From NCBI GenBank assembly GCA_948470475.1, contig OX419338.1, positions 16,389,757 to 16,453,756 on the forward strand: a DNA stretch of 64,000 bases, in the 5' to 3' direction. Below, in pieces: positions 22,548 through 34,500 of the stretch (positions are counted from its first letter, which is position 1; the number at the start of each line of letters is the position of its first letter). The notes under the pieces were generated by a model. The model was not told the DNA's origin, made no database searches, and was given only the letters and a program-made list of their open reading frames with translations. Origin of the DNA: Galaxea fascicularis (lineage: Eukaryota > Cnidaria > Anthozoa > Scleractinia > Euphylliidae). Position numbers and translations under genes: made by a program.

Positions 22548-25500
22548 GTAAACCTGTCTTTGATTAATTTATTTTTACCTCTTTGGGCTTTGCTGGAAAA
22601 CACTACACTAGTGAAACGGTATTGAAAGTTTTACTTTAATTCCTAACATAAAGCATGGCCATTTATGATTTGTGTAAATCCAGGGTGCATTCAGGGTAAG
22701 TTATGCCGAGGATCTTTGGCATGGGTTTTAAAATATGGGGTACTGGTGTGTAATGAAAGTTTTTGGCATATACTGTGGGTGAGGAAAGCAAAAAGTGGTG
22801 GCACATTTATACCTGTTGGCATGGAATGTTAAAACCCTTTGTGTATCTTTGGCGTGGAGGTTATGCCGAATGTACCCTGGATGTAAATTAATATTACAGT
22901 TATTTCAGAAAAAAATACATGTATCCTCAGTGCTTTCAATAAGCACTGACGGCCGACGAAAAGTGCTGGCTACTTCGCTTAAAGGAGTTGACTACTTTTC
23001 CCCCTAAATTTAAGTAATTAAAGAAAGATTCTTTGTATGAAAGTAAGGTCGGTTACTTTTCTCTAACCAGCTGCCTACTTCAAATTTTATTGAAACCCCT
23101 GTGTCCTTATGCCTTCTTATACATTGTAGAAGCTTTTTTTAGATTTCTCCAGAAGGTCCCATTTTCTGTAATACTTTCATTATTCTTATAAAGGGTTTGC
23201 CCCAAGCCCAACCCTGCTCCCCGTTCCTTGAAATATTGATATTACCGATACATGTATTTTCAGGAAAGTTGAAAATACTGACCCCTGCTACATGTAAATA
23301 CCTTTGTCAGATCACTCTGTGATCAACTTAGTGAACAAGACTCATTTTAAGCACCCACAGTACTCACATTACATGTAAGTGAACTCACGTGTGAGTGATG
23401 AATGTGCTGAACAAATAAATGGCAGGCCTTTTAGAGTGGAATGATACACCAGATACAAGAAACGTTCTTGCGTGCCATTTATTTTATCAGCACATTTGTC
23501 ACTCATAAGTGAGTTCACTTAACTTGATTACTGTGGGTGTTTAAAATGTACACCTGTACATTGTATATACAGGTGTAGGAAGTCATACGCTGTACATTAC
23601 CTACTAGTACCTGACTTCCTTCATTTCTCCTTAGTTCCTCTCTCCCTTAGTAACTAAAGAAATTCATGATTCATTTATCTGTGACGTTAATTGGGTGTGG
23701 TAGAAAGGAATTTAGTGAGCTTTGCTTCTACCATAGAATACAGCTCAGAAAATTGACCAATCGCAGTGCATGACTATTAACTGAGAGATACTATACACTG
23801 TAAAGTAATGTAGCTTGATTCATACAGATATACATGTAGACTGTTTGTGCTTTAACCATTATTATTAATAATAATTATTATTGTCAATTGATATTTACAT
23901 GTTATTGTATAAACACTTTTTGTCTGTCTTTTTAGACAGTGACACAGTTGATGATGGCAGCCAGAAAGCAGTTAGAGTTTTCTACAAACAAGATGCTAGT
24001 GGAAAAAAGAGAAACACCCGCTGGCCATCAGAGCTTGATGATTACTGTTGGTTTGTTCTTTACAAAGAAAACAAAGACACCATGGATGCTATAAGTCTGT
24101 TAAGCAAACTGCTCAAGAACAAACCAGGCAATTTTGGTTATGCTGGAACCAAGGATCGCAGGGCTGTAACCACACAATGGATCTCTGTTTACAGGGTACA
24201 AGCTGAACAGTTACATGGTCTTAATTCCACCCTGAGGAATATGTGCATTGGAAACTTTAAATACTGCAAAGAACCTCTTAAACTTGGTTCTCTGTCTGGG
24301 AACCATTTTGTGATCACCCTTCGCAACGTTACTGGGGATCACAGCAAAGCTGAAGAGAGTTTAGAGTCCTTAAAAGTCACTGGATTTATCAACTATTTTG
24401 GTCTACAGAGGTTTGGCACTACCTCAGTTCCCACACATAAAATAGGTGTGTCTATACATGTGTATTATGTTCAGCAGTTTAGATGATCAAAATTGTAATT
24501 TATCTTAAGCTATAATTTTGTTGACCTCAAATAAAACAATATTATTGAGAGGCTTAATAGTGCTAGTTTTCTTTCATGATTTGATGAAAAATCTAGTTTG
24601 GTTTACATGTTGTAACTTTTATCACCTTTGCAGTGCTGTGCATAGTTTTTTACTTTATTTTAAAACTGTACCAAGCAAGAAAGTTTCCTTTCATCTGTTA
24701 GATTGTCTGAGCTGGTTTTCTCACAAATTGTGATGACTTTGTGACAAACTGAGGGAGTCAGACTTGTTAGCTATTACAAGGCCAACATTCTATTGACTCC
24801 TCTCATAGTTGTTTAGTGCAGCATGTGGACATTAGAAGGGGGTCTTCATCTTAACACCTTGCAATTCATCTTAACAACTTGCAATAATTAATAATGCAAC
24901 TTTTGCAGGTCTTGCATTACTTCTCAGTAACTGGTCTGAAGCCATAGATTTGCTTCTTAATCCACGAGATGGTGAGCCAGATGACTTGATGGCAGCTCGT
25001 CAACACTGGAAGGACACAAAGAATGCAAAGGAGACCCTGCGGATTATGCCGAAGAGGAAATGCATTGAGAGTGATCTCCTGCAAGGTCTGATAAGACATG
25101 GACCATCAGGACTGGTGAATGCCTTACAGAGCATCCCCAGAAATACCAGACTGATGTACATCCATGCATACCAGAGTTATGTGTGGAACTGCATGGTATC
25201 AAGGCGCATTAAGGTACACTGTGCTTTGTTACTTGATTGGAAATCACGTTAAATTAAGTTACACATTGTGATTTTTTGTTTGCAGTGAAGTCAGAGTAGT
25301 TATGCAGTGTTTTCGAGTGCAGGTAGTATACCATGGCCTACGATGAAGAAGTTTTGGAAAACCATTTTCATTATACAGTACACTGTATCTCTCAGTTAGT
25401 ACTTGTACTGTATGTAATTGATCAATCATTTTGAAAGTGGCCACTTGACTTCAACTAGTTTCCTTTTCCGCACACTTAATTAACCTTGGATATAATAATG

Positions 25501-28500
25501 AATGTCTTACTAACCTTGTGTCTATAAAATTCGTTTGGATTTAAAATGACAAAATAATTATTTGCAAGGCTAAAAAGTGTTGTTTTCTTGGTTTTTACTG
25601 TAAGTTACACATCCTTACATTTTTTGCCACTGATTTTTGGCCCGTGGCATGGGCCATAAATCAACATGAAAAAACTCAGTCTGTATCTTACAATGTGGAC
25701 GCCAAACTCGGTTAGAAAGAGGTGCGACATGTATTCACTGTGTCTTAGGAGCCAGTGCAGTGCAGGATGGAAAAGTTGGGCAGAGTTTGGACAAGTATAC
25801 AGCAGCTTTCCTGCATTGAGATTGGCTGTATTTGCTATTGCATGATATACAGTACAGCTCAAATAATAATAATAATAATAATAATTATTATTATTAATAA
25901 TAATAATTATTAATAATAATAATAATTATTATTATTAACAAGTTTATTTAAGTCTCAAATCGTTCTAGCTGAACACGAGTGCACTACTAATTGGGGAGAC
26001 TGGAAATCAAATAAACTCTAAATTAAATCAAATCAAGTGTTGGTTTTTGAGGAGAGGGGAAAAGGAGAAAAACCTCTCGGAGCAGAGTAGAGAACCAACG
26101 AACTCAGCCCACTTATGACGCCGAGTCCGGGAATCGAACCCGGGACACATTGGTGGAAGGCGAGCGCTCTCACCACGGCGCCAACCCTGCTCCCCGCGCC
26201 AACCCTGCTCCCCAAAATAAACTAGTTAGTTAGAAATGCGTTAACGCGAGTTAGATAATCTAACGCGCTTTAAAAGCCAGGGGCACCCAACGAGCCAAAT
26301 CAACCCAAAGCTGTAGTAAGGCATGTTTAAGTACCTTATGGTGTTTGAAGCCTGTTTAAACTGATATTTTCGTTAGCTAGAAGAATTCGATCTGTTCGGA
26401 TTCCTTAGCGGAAATTTTAATTGCACGAAAATTTTAGGGAACAAAATCTTCTTTTGAGAAATTGCTAGCCAAAGTGAACTTTCCACAAACTTTCTATAGA
26501 ACTATTTTCTTTCCGAAAATGCTAGCTGACGTTTTTTACTGCAAAAACCATTCCGAAAACGTCAAGGGCTATGATTTCCCCATTGCGAATCTTTTAGGCA
26601 ACGTTTCAGTTACGAAAATCCGAGTGCACTCTAGCTTTTATCGACGCCGAAAACCTAATTCGACCTACCCTCCACCGAACAGCGAAATTTGTCGTTGGGT
26701 GCCCCTAAAAAACGCACTTGCAGGAGGACTCATTCGTATGTATGAGCTAGCGTAATGTTCTTGGGTTATTGTTCAATAACACGGCAACTTTTGTCATTCA
26801 AAAGCAGTGATAAACTAATATCTGTCTTTATGGTGAGAACAAATGTTATATAAAACTCGAAAAGGGACAACGGTGTACTCAGGCTTGGCTGCAAGATTGT
26901 TTTAGCAGCAGACCAAGCGATAGTGATCGTATTGCGCTGGAAAGCGAGGGTGTCCCGGTTCAAACGTCGAACTTCACATGTGCCGAATCTAATTCAAATG
27001 AGGGAAAACAATAGATTTCTCTCATTTGCATTAGATTCGGCACATGTGAAGTGCGACGTTTGAACCAGACCTAAGTGACGGTCAGTCCGATATTTTTGCG
27101 TGGCTTACACGAAGTGTGTAGCCATATTATGGCACGATCGGATTTATTTATTTGTCCACGAGAGTTGAACACCTGTCACGTGGTGTTTAGTAAGCCACAC
27201 ATGTACGCATTTTTTTTTACAGATTCAGGAAAATCGATAAATTTATCCAATCTACAAGTAAACTATGTTATTTTCAACAATAGACTGTATTTACAGACAA
27301 AACTGCCGAAGTAACCGGTGAGAAAGCGGTTGAAATTAAAACTGCCTGAAAGGAACTTTGTATGCATTCATGGTTACATCATGAATAGCACTGGAGACGA
27401 AAATAATGATTATAATGGATCATCACACAATGCTTTGCATAATAAGGACTCAGATAATCGCTGTGTGCACCTTTACTTTGAGGACTATGGACAGTCGTTT
27501 TTGCCCATGCACGATGTTGAGTTGTATTGGGAGTGAGACTGTTTATGGGACTGGGTGGGAGGGAGACTGGTTTCCCTGTGGTAAATTTCAGCATTTCATT
27601 TAAGTGACAGGGGCAGCTTTGTTCAGACTTTTTTTTAAATATTTTCAACTTTAATATCCAGGAATATGGACTTCAGCCAATCAAGGGAGACCTTGTTGTC
27701 GTGTCAAAATCTTCTGCTGACTTAGCCGTCAACACAGGTGAGCTGCCATGGTTCTTGTCATGTTAACACTAACAATAACCAGTAAAAGGGAATTAGCTGA
27801 GGATGGAAATCATTGTTTGGAATTTTTGTTTGAAAATGTTTGTTTGGAAATCAAACAGGACCCGCTGGTTGGGGTACAAGAGTTAGTTACAGGTAGATGA
27901 TCTGATAGACCATTTCTGAATTACCTCAGACCTCTTTTTCGAAGCGAGTCTAGGTGCTCATCCTTTCATATGCAAATCAATTTTCATACACATGAAAATG
28001 AGTTTAATTTGCGTGTGAATGAAAATTGATTTGCATATGAAAGGATGAGCACCTGGACTTGCTTTGAAAAAGAGCCCTAAGGTAATTCGGATATGGCCTA
28101 TTAGGTCATTGTGTATAACTATATCAGGATTGTAACGAGGGATATGGGATCACGGATTACAGACCCGGTAACTGGGTTCACAAGTCATGGGATCAGGATC
28201 AGCAACTCTTAGTGGGATCAGGAATCAGACTTTGCCACGTTTTTGGGATCAGGGATCAGAATTTTAGGTCAAAAACTTGGATCACTGCCGAAAAAAAATA
28301 CACCGCGTTACGACCCTTGTATAATCATGTTGTGGTTTAATATCATCCTTGGTTTACATTTCATTTCTTTTGTTTCAAAATCATTATCTCTCATTACCAT
28401 ACCCCAAAACAAAATAAAATAAAATTTAAACCAAAGACCAAAATTGAACCACATCCATCTCGCAATACATGGCTCCTTTGTACAGAAGATTCTTGTATGT

Positions 28501-31500
28501 GGCCAGTGGTCAATAAAAATTACAAAATAACAAAAAATTAGCCAGTGCAGCTTGAGATGAGGGGACAGAACCTGTCAGCAAAATTGCATCAAAAGTGCAC
28601 TTAGGGTTTTTGATTGAAATCCTGAGTTACGGCAGAAAAGGTCAGTATTTTAAGTGCCGTGATTTCATTGATCATTGCTTGGATTGGTCCCAAGCGAGTT
28701 GTGTTCATTTTATTGCATTGCACAATACAATGTGCATTACTCTTGTGATAAAATGTCATCGTGGCCGTCCAAGTAGACCCTGTGAGTGAAAGTTTCTGTG
28801 ATCCTACTGTAAATCGCTTCCAGCTCCAGTATCCAGAGTTTTTAGGCCTTTGAGCCTGTTGGACACTTAACTTTCATCAAGCAACACTGGAAAACTTGAC
28901 TCCTTTACAGACTTCACCAAAGTTAGTTAAATATCTGTAAAATGTCTATGTTTTCTTTGTAAATTACGAACTCTGTAAATGCGCGCATTCACAGAGATTT
29001 TGTAACTCTGTAAAAAGACTGTAAATTTCATCACATTTTCTGCACTAAGATCGCATAAAATGTGTATGAAATGTTCCTATTTTTCTTGTAAATTTTGTGT
29101 AAAATTTACAGAGATTTTATGCAATAGACAACAAATCTCTGTAAAATCTCGGTACCTTCTCTGTAAAAATAACACGAGAAAAAATGTCTGTAAATCTTTT
29201 CAACACGAAATCTCCGTATTTTCTCTGTAAAAAGCGAGTCAAAATAACTGCATCAAATGTTTGTAAAATCTTAACAAAAAAACACACAAAATCTCTGTAA
29301 ATCTTAACATGAAATCTCTATATTTTTCCTGTAAAAAGTGAGTCAAAGGAACTGCATTAGATGTTTGTAAAATGTAAACAAAAAACTCTCAAAATGTTCA
29401 AGAAAAGTTAATAAAAAGCTTGCAAAATGTATATATTTTGCTGCCCTGAATCTATGCAAATCGACCACAAAATCTCTGTAAATTTATCTTGTAAAAAAAG
29501 AATGCACTTCCAGCTGGAATGCACAGCATAAAATCTCAATATATCATCTGTAAAATGAAAACAGAACATTGCATAGAATGTTAGTGAAATGCTCTCAAAT
29601 GAATCACACCAAAATACACAACATAATATCCCAGAAGTTCACATTAAGTCTGCAAATTTATTGCAAGTAATAAATACACTGTATACATTGTATAAAAAAT
29701 ACCTACATTACAAATTCTAAAATTTACATGTAGAAGTAAACAGAAAAATGTCACTTGAGATGAAACTACTGAGAGCTAAATTTTACTGTTTTAGGAACAC
29801 CAACGTCTTAAAAGTTATACAGTGTACATGGAAATAAAATTAAAAAGTCTTCATAATTATGTCTCTGTTCACACTTAGTCAACAACTGCAATGTTTGTTA
29901 GCATTATTCTACCCATACATGGTATTGCCAAAATTATAATCAAAAGAAATGTAAACAAATCACATATGGAGAAATCGAACTATACAGTGCATGCTGATTG
30001 TTAGTTTTGCCTCTCTGAAGCTTCCAAAATAAAACTTGTCTACAAGTTCAGGAAAAACATTCATTTACTTAGCTAAATAATGGCTCTAAAGTTTGAATAA
30101 GAAGCACAGGCAAAAAGGAAGTGAAATTCATCCTCATCCTCTGCTGATACACAGCCCGGCAGCATCTTTGTTCACTGGGAACATGTCTACCAGTTTCTAT
30201 ACATAAGTTGTGGTTTCCTATTTTCTGTTTTGAAATTTTGTTTCATATTTTTTTATTATGTCATAACAGTCACTAGAATAGTCAATAGTGCCTAAGAACG
30301 CATTCTTGGGCACTTTCATAAGCACTGGCTCCCTGAGCATATGCTGTTTTGTTGTTTCAGAGGTACTTAACCCTCAATACACTGCTTTATCAGCTACTGT
30401 ACTTGTTATGCTCATGATTTACATGCAAAATGGCATCTGTCAGAGCAAAACATGGTAAATCCATACAGTTACACTGTACATATCAGATGCCCAGTGTGTG
30501 AACACAGCACCATTTTGTACTGGTTCCCAGGCACTACCGGTTAAGCGTGAAAACAGCAGATCACAGCAGAACTTATTGTTTGTCACATTAACAGTGTTCA
30601 GACTCTTGTCCCCTAGGAAAAAAAAAACACAACAACAACACAGTCAGGAGAGTGAAATCTGAAAGGAACCAAATCAAAGCATGTATGCCAGAATGTGTTG
30701 TATCTAATTAATAATAATTATTCACCAAAGTGGAAGTGAATAGTGGTGGATATTCACTGAGCCATGAAGCAGTGAGGTAAATATCCACGGCTTTCACTGA
30801 CATTGAGGTGAATGATTATTGCTTTAGAATATAAACACACTAGCTGAATAACTAACGTTTATTCAAACAATTTTTGTTCAAACAATTTCCTCTTTGGAAT
30901 CAAAAACAGGAGGCGGTTTTGTTTCTCTTCAGCAGCTTGGAGGTGAATAGTTCTTAGCTAATAACCTCCTAGTTAACCAATCAGAACGTGACTATTCAAT
31001 TGTGTGGTATATACTAAATGTAAATATACATGAACTTATTATCAGCATCTTTTGGTCCAGGGCCTATGTAGACTTAAAATTTCTGTTCAGTCTTTTTTTT
31101 TTTCACAATGAGTCTCAGATACCCATCAAACAAATAAGGCTAATGCTAGCTTTTCAGAATTTGGAAAATGTAACCAATGGTTAAGCTCATTTATCTCCAA
31201 ATAAGCTGCAAGGATCATTACTCATTTCAAAACCTTAGAAAGACAAAATCACTGATCTTCATTCACTTATTCATTTTATTTTGCCATTAACAATATAATT
31301 TTCTTCATTGTAACTTGTTCTATAAGGAAAGGGGTTATAAAGTTGTTGTTGTCCAAAAAAAAGTAATAATAATGTAATACACTAGAAATTTATGATAACT
31401 TAAAAACAATAGCCTACAAACATTTAAGGTGTTAATGACAAGGAAGCCTATACATGGAAGCCAGGAGCTTAAGAACTATAGGCTTCCTGACAATATACAT

Positions 31501-34500
31501 GTACATGTAGGCTACATCATGGGAATTATGGGGAGAGCATGAAATATAAAATCCAACCTGAATCCAAAGTATTAGAGCAAACTTGTAAACTGTAAAATGT
31601 GAAAACTTACTTTCATTGTGTTTCAGTAGCATGTAAGTTGTTTTCCTTCACCATCTTCAATTTTCCCAATTCAAAGGCAATAGATATAAGGGCCATTATC
31701 CTAATGGTTCCATCCTCAGTTCTATACATTATGAACCAGAGAAGTAAAGTTTATTTTTATTGCACAACTCAACCAGAAGGGCAATATTTATGACATCACT
31801 GGTAAGTGTTTTCACAAGGTGTCATACATAGGTATCATTTAGTGAAAAAAAAAAAAGCAACAACAACAACAACAAAAAACAAAACAAAAACAAACAGAGA
31901 GAACAATGTGATGAAAATGATCAAACAAAAGCTAGAGGAAGTCTGGGGAACTCTTAATACACTGTTGCTTCTCTGAATGGAATGTTGTTTATCTCAAATA
32001 ATAGGGATATTCTTTTAAACAAGATTAAATTCATTCACAATATCATACAATGTACTTACTTGTGTGTTGTCAAGCACAATGTGTCACTGCAATCATCATT
32101 ACCAAATGCACCTTGTTCCTTGCTGTTCAGTTTTGTAATTAGAACAAAAAATATATTTCAGTTGTTTCACAATTCATTCTTGTGTCTTAGGCCTGGTTCA
32201 GACATTCAACTCATGTACCAAACCTAATTGAATTAGGTTCAACTTTGGAGCGACATTGGCGTGACAGCTGATTCCGGCGGTGTACCATGTGTTGAACCTA
32301 ATATGTATTTTATATGTGGAGAAGGCATTATACATTTTTACCGTCGTCATAATAAATGCATTTGGTTCGGCACATGAGAGGAGCGCCACTCAAAATATCA
32401 CCTTTTGAATTCTTTTAAGGTTGTAAAAGTAACTACTTGGTTCATTTGTGTCTGTTTATATGCACAAGCAAGACAAGACTAGTGCAAGTCATGCTCAGTC
32501 CTGTATAAACACCCTGAGAGATGGAAGTGTTTTACAAGAACTAAAACACTCAAAGAATCAGTACCACAACATATGGGAACTGAGTGATCTATTTTTTGCG
32601 GGTAACACAAGTGGACCCATATCGAACAATGACATCACGATTTCTCCCTTTTCCAGCTGAATGAACTAAGTTTGTTTGTTGCCTGGAATAATGGGCAGGA
32701 AGACGAGTCGAGGGCAAGCTTTCCCCAGACCTCTCAAGTCTCACGATTTTGTTGTGACACTCATGGTTTTCAGTTCAATCTCATGGTCTCATGACAAGAC
32801 AGACAAATCTCACGATAAATACAGGTGGAAGCTGAAAGGATAAATTTTTTGTATAATGTCATTTTTCACTTGCTCAGGTGAGTTTCTTGCGCCAATTCTG
32901 TGCAAATCCATAGTTAACCTTTCATGTGCGCTGGAAACAAAGTCCATGACAGACTGTCGACTGTCGTATAAACAGAACACCTATTCCAAATTAGATCATC
33001 ATTATCAGTCTCTCGCATTTTGATCACGTTTTCAAAATTGCTGATCAACCTCAGTGATGAATATTTGTATCAGACGAGGTGAGAGGTTCAGTTTCAAACA
33101 CAAAAGGAAAAGGCAGCAGCAGAAGTGCAGCGAAATACAGAACCAAGTTCAACACAGAATGTAAGTAATAAGCAGAACTGTCTCTTAATTAGAACCTGTG
33201 TTTACTTGGTTTTGTCTGACGGTCGATCAATCTCCAGATTTTTACTGAAATATCCAGATTTTTTTACATCAGTCATCCAGATTTTCGGTGTTTACTGTTT
33301 TGAGATTGACAGGTCTGTTTCCCCACTTCCCATACATTGAATGTATATGTTCACACATAATAAACAAAGTGTCATGTATAATTTAAATTCATCTAAAGAA
33401 ATGGAGGAAGTTACTCCAGTGGAACTACATGTGCACAAGTAATCATATCATCAAAACAATTAATTTAATTTGAGCTTGCTTGTATGTACGCTGCGAGAAA
33501 CAAAACGACGAAGACCACAAGCACTCATCTACAGCTGTATAAGAGCTTTTGTTTAAAGTATTGACCGCTAGAAAATAAAGATCGATTGCCTCTTCTTAAT
33601 CACAAGGAATTAAGACAGGTATTCTACAATTAAGCTTATTCTCAGTCTGTGATCGGCTTTAAATTAATCTCAACCATGAATGTTTACTATACATGAGCTT
33701 AAAGATCGTGAACAAAAGTTGGCATTTTAACCTAAGAAATATGGACTCCATAAGTTAAAATGAAAAATAATCAGAAACTAAGACAGTACACTTACCACTT
33801 CCCTGCATTACCTTTCTCTCAAAAACGTTAACGGTCGCCTCGGAGGAGCAACTTCAGAATACCCCGCAACTCACGCCCTCCTTTAATCTACTGCTACCGT
33901 GGCCCGCGGTCCGCAGTCGGCTAGCAAGGTTATATGTATGTACTAAGTGTTAAACTGAAGTGCTACCGCGGTCCGCAGTCCCATAGTCGATGAATAAGTA
34001 TTAAACTAAGTGTTAAACTGAAGTGCTACCGCGGTCCGCAGTCCCGTAGTCGATGAATAAATATTTAACTAAGAGTTGAACTAAAGTGCTACCGCGGTCC
34101 GCAGTCCCGCAGTGGATGAAAGAACGAGGTATATTCGTGGTTTTTATATACAACTTATTATGTAAATTATGTCGACTGCGGGACTGCGGTAGCAGTAGAT
34201 TTAAGGAGGGCGTGAGTTGCGGGGTATTCTGAGCCGGATGCCCGCCATTATCGGAATGCACTGGAAAATACCGCTGACAGCCGCTGACATGAAAAGTGAG
34301 CCCGGTTGGTACGTCACGTATATGACGCATTCCGTCCTAGAACAATTAATCGATAATTTCTGGCCATGGCCGGCCAATCGTTTGATTCACAAAAAATCTA
34401 ATGGCTAATATATCGGGCAAGTAATGTTTGATCAAACATTAAGCAAAGTGAGCTCACAGAACGCTTTCTGTGCATTACCGCTGAAATTATGACGTTCGCG

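Noticed and set aside
22795..23007. Extra PUS7 exon in intron 1
   Set aside because: Known PUS7 exons 1 and 2 join in phase without it, and the frame has no family match.
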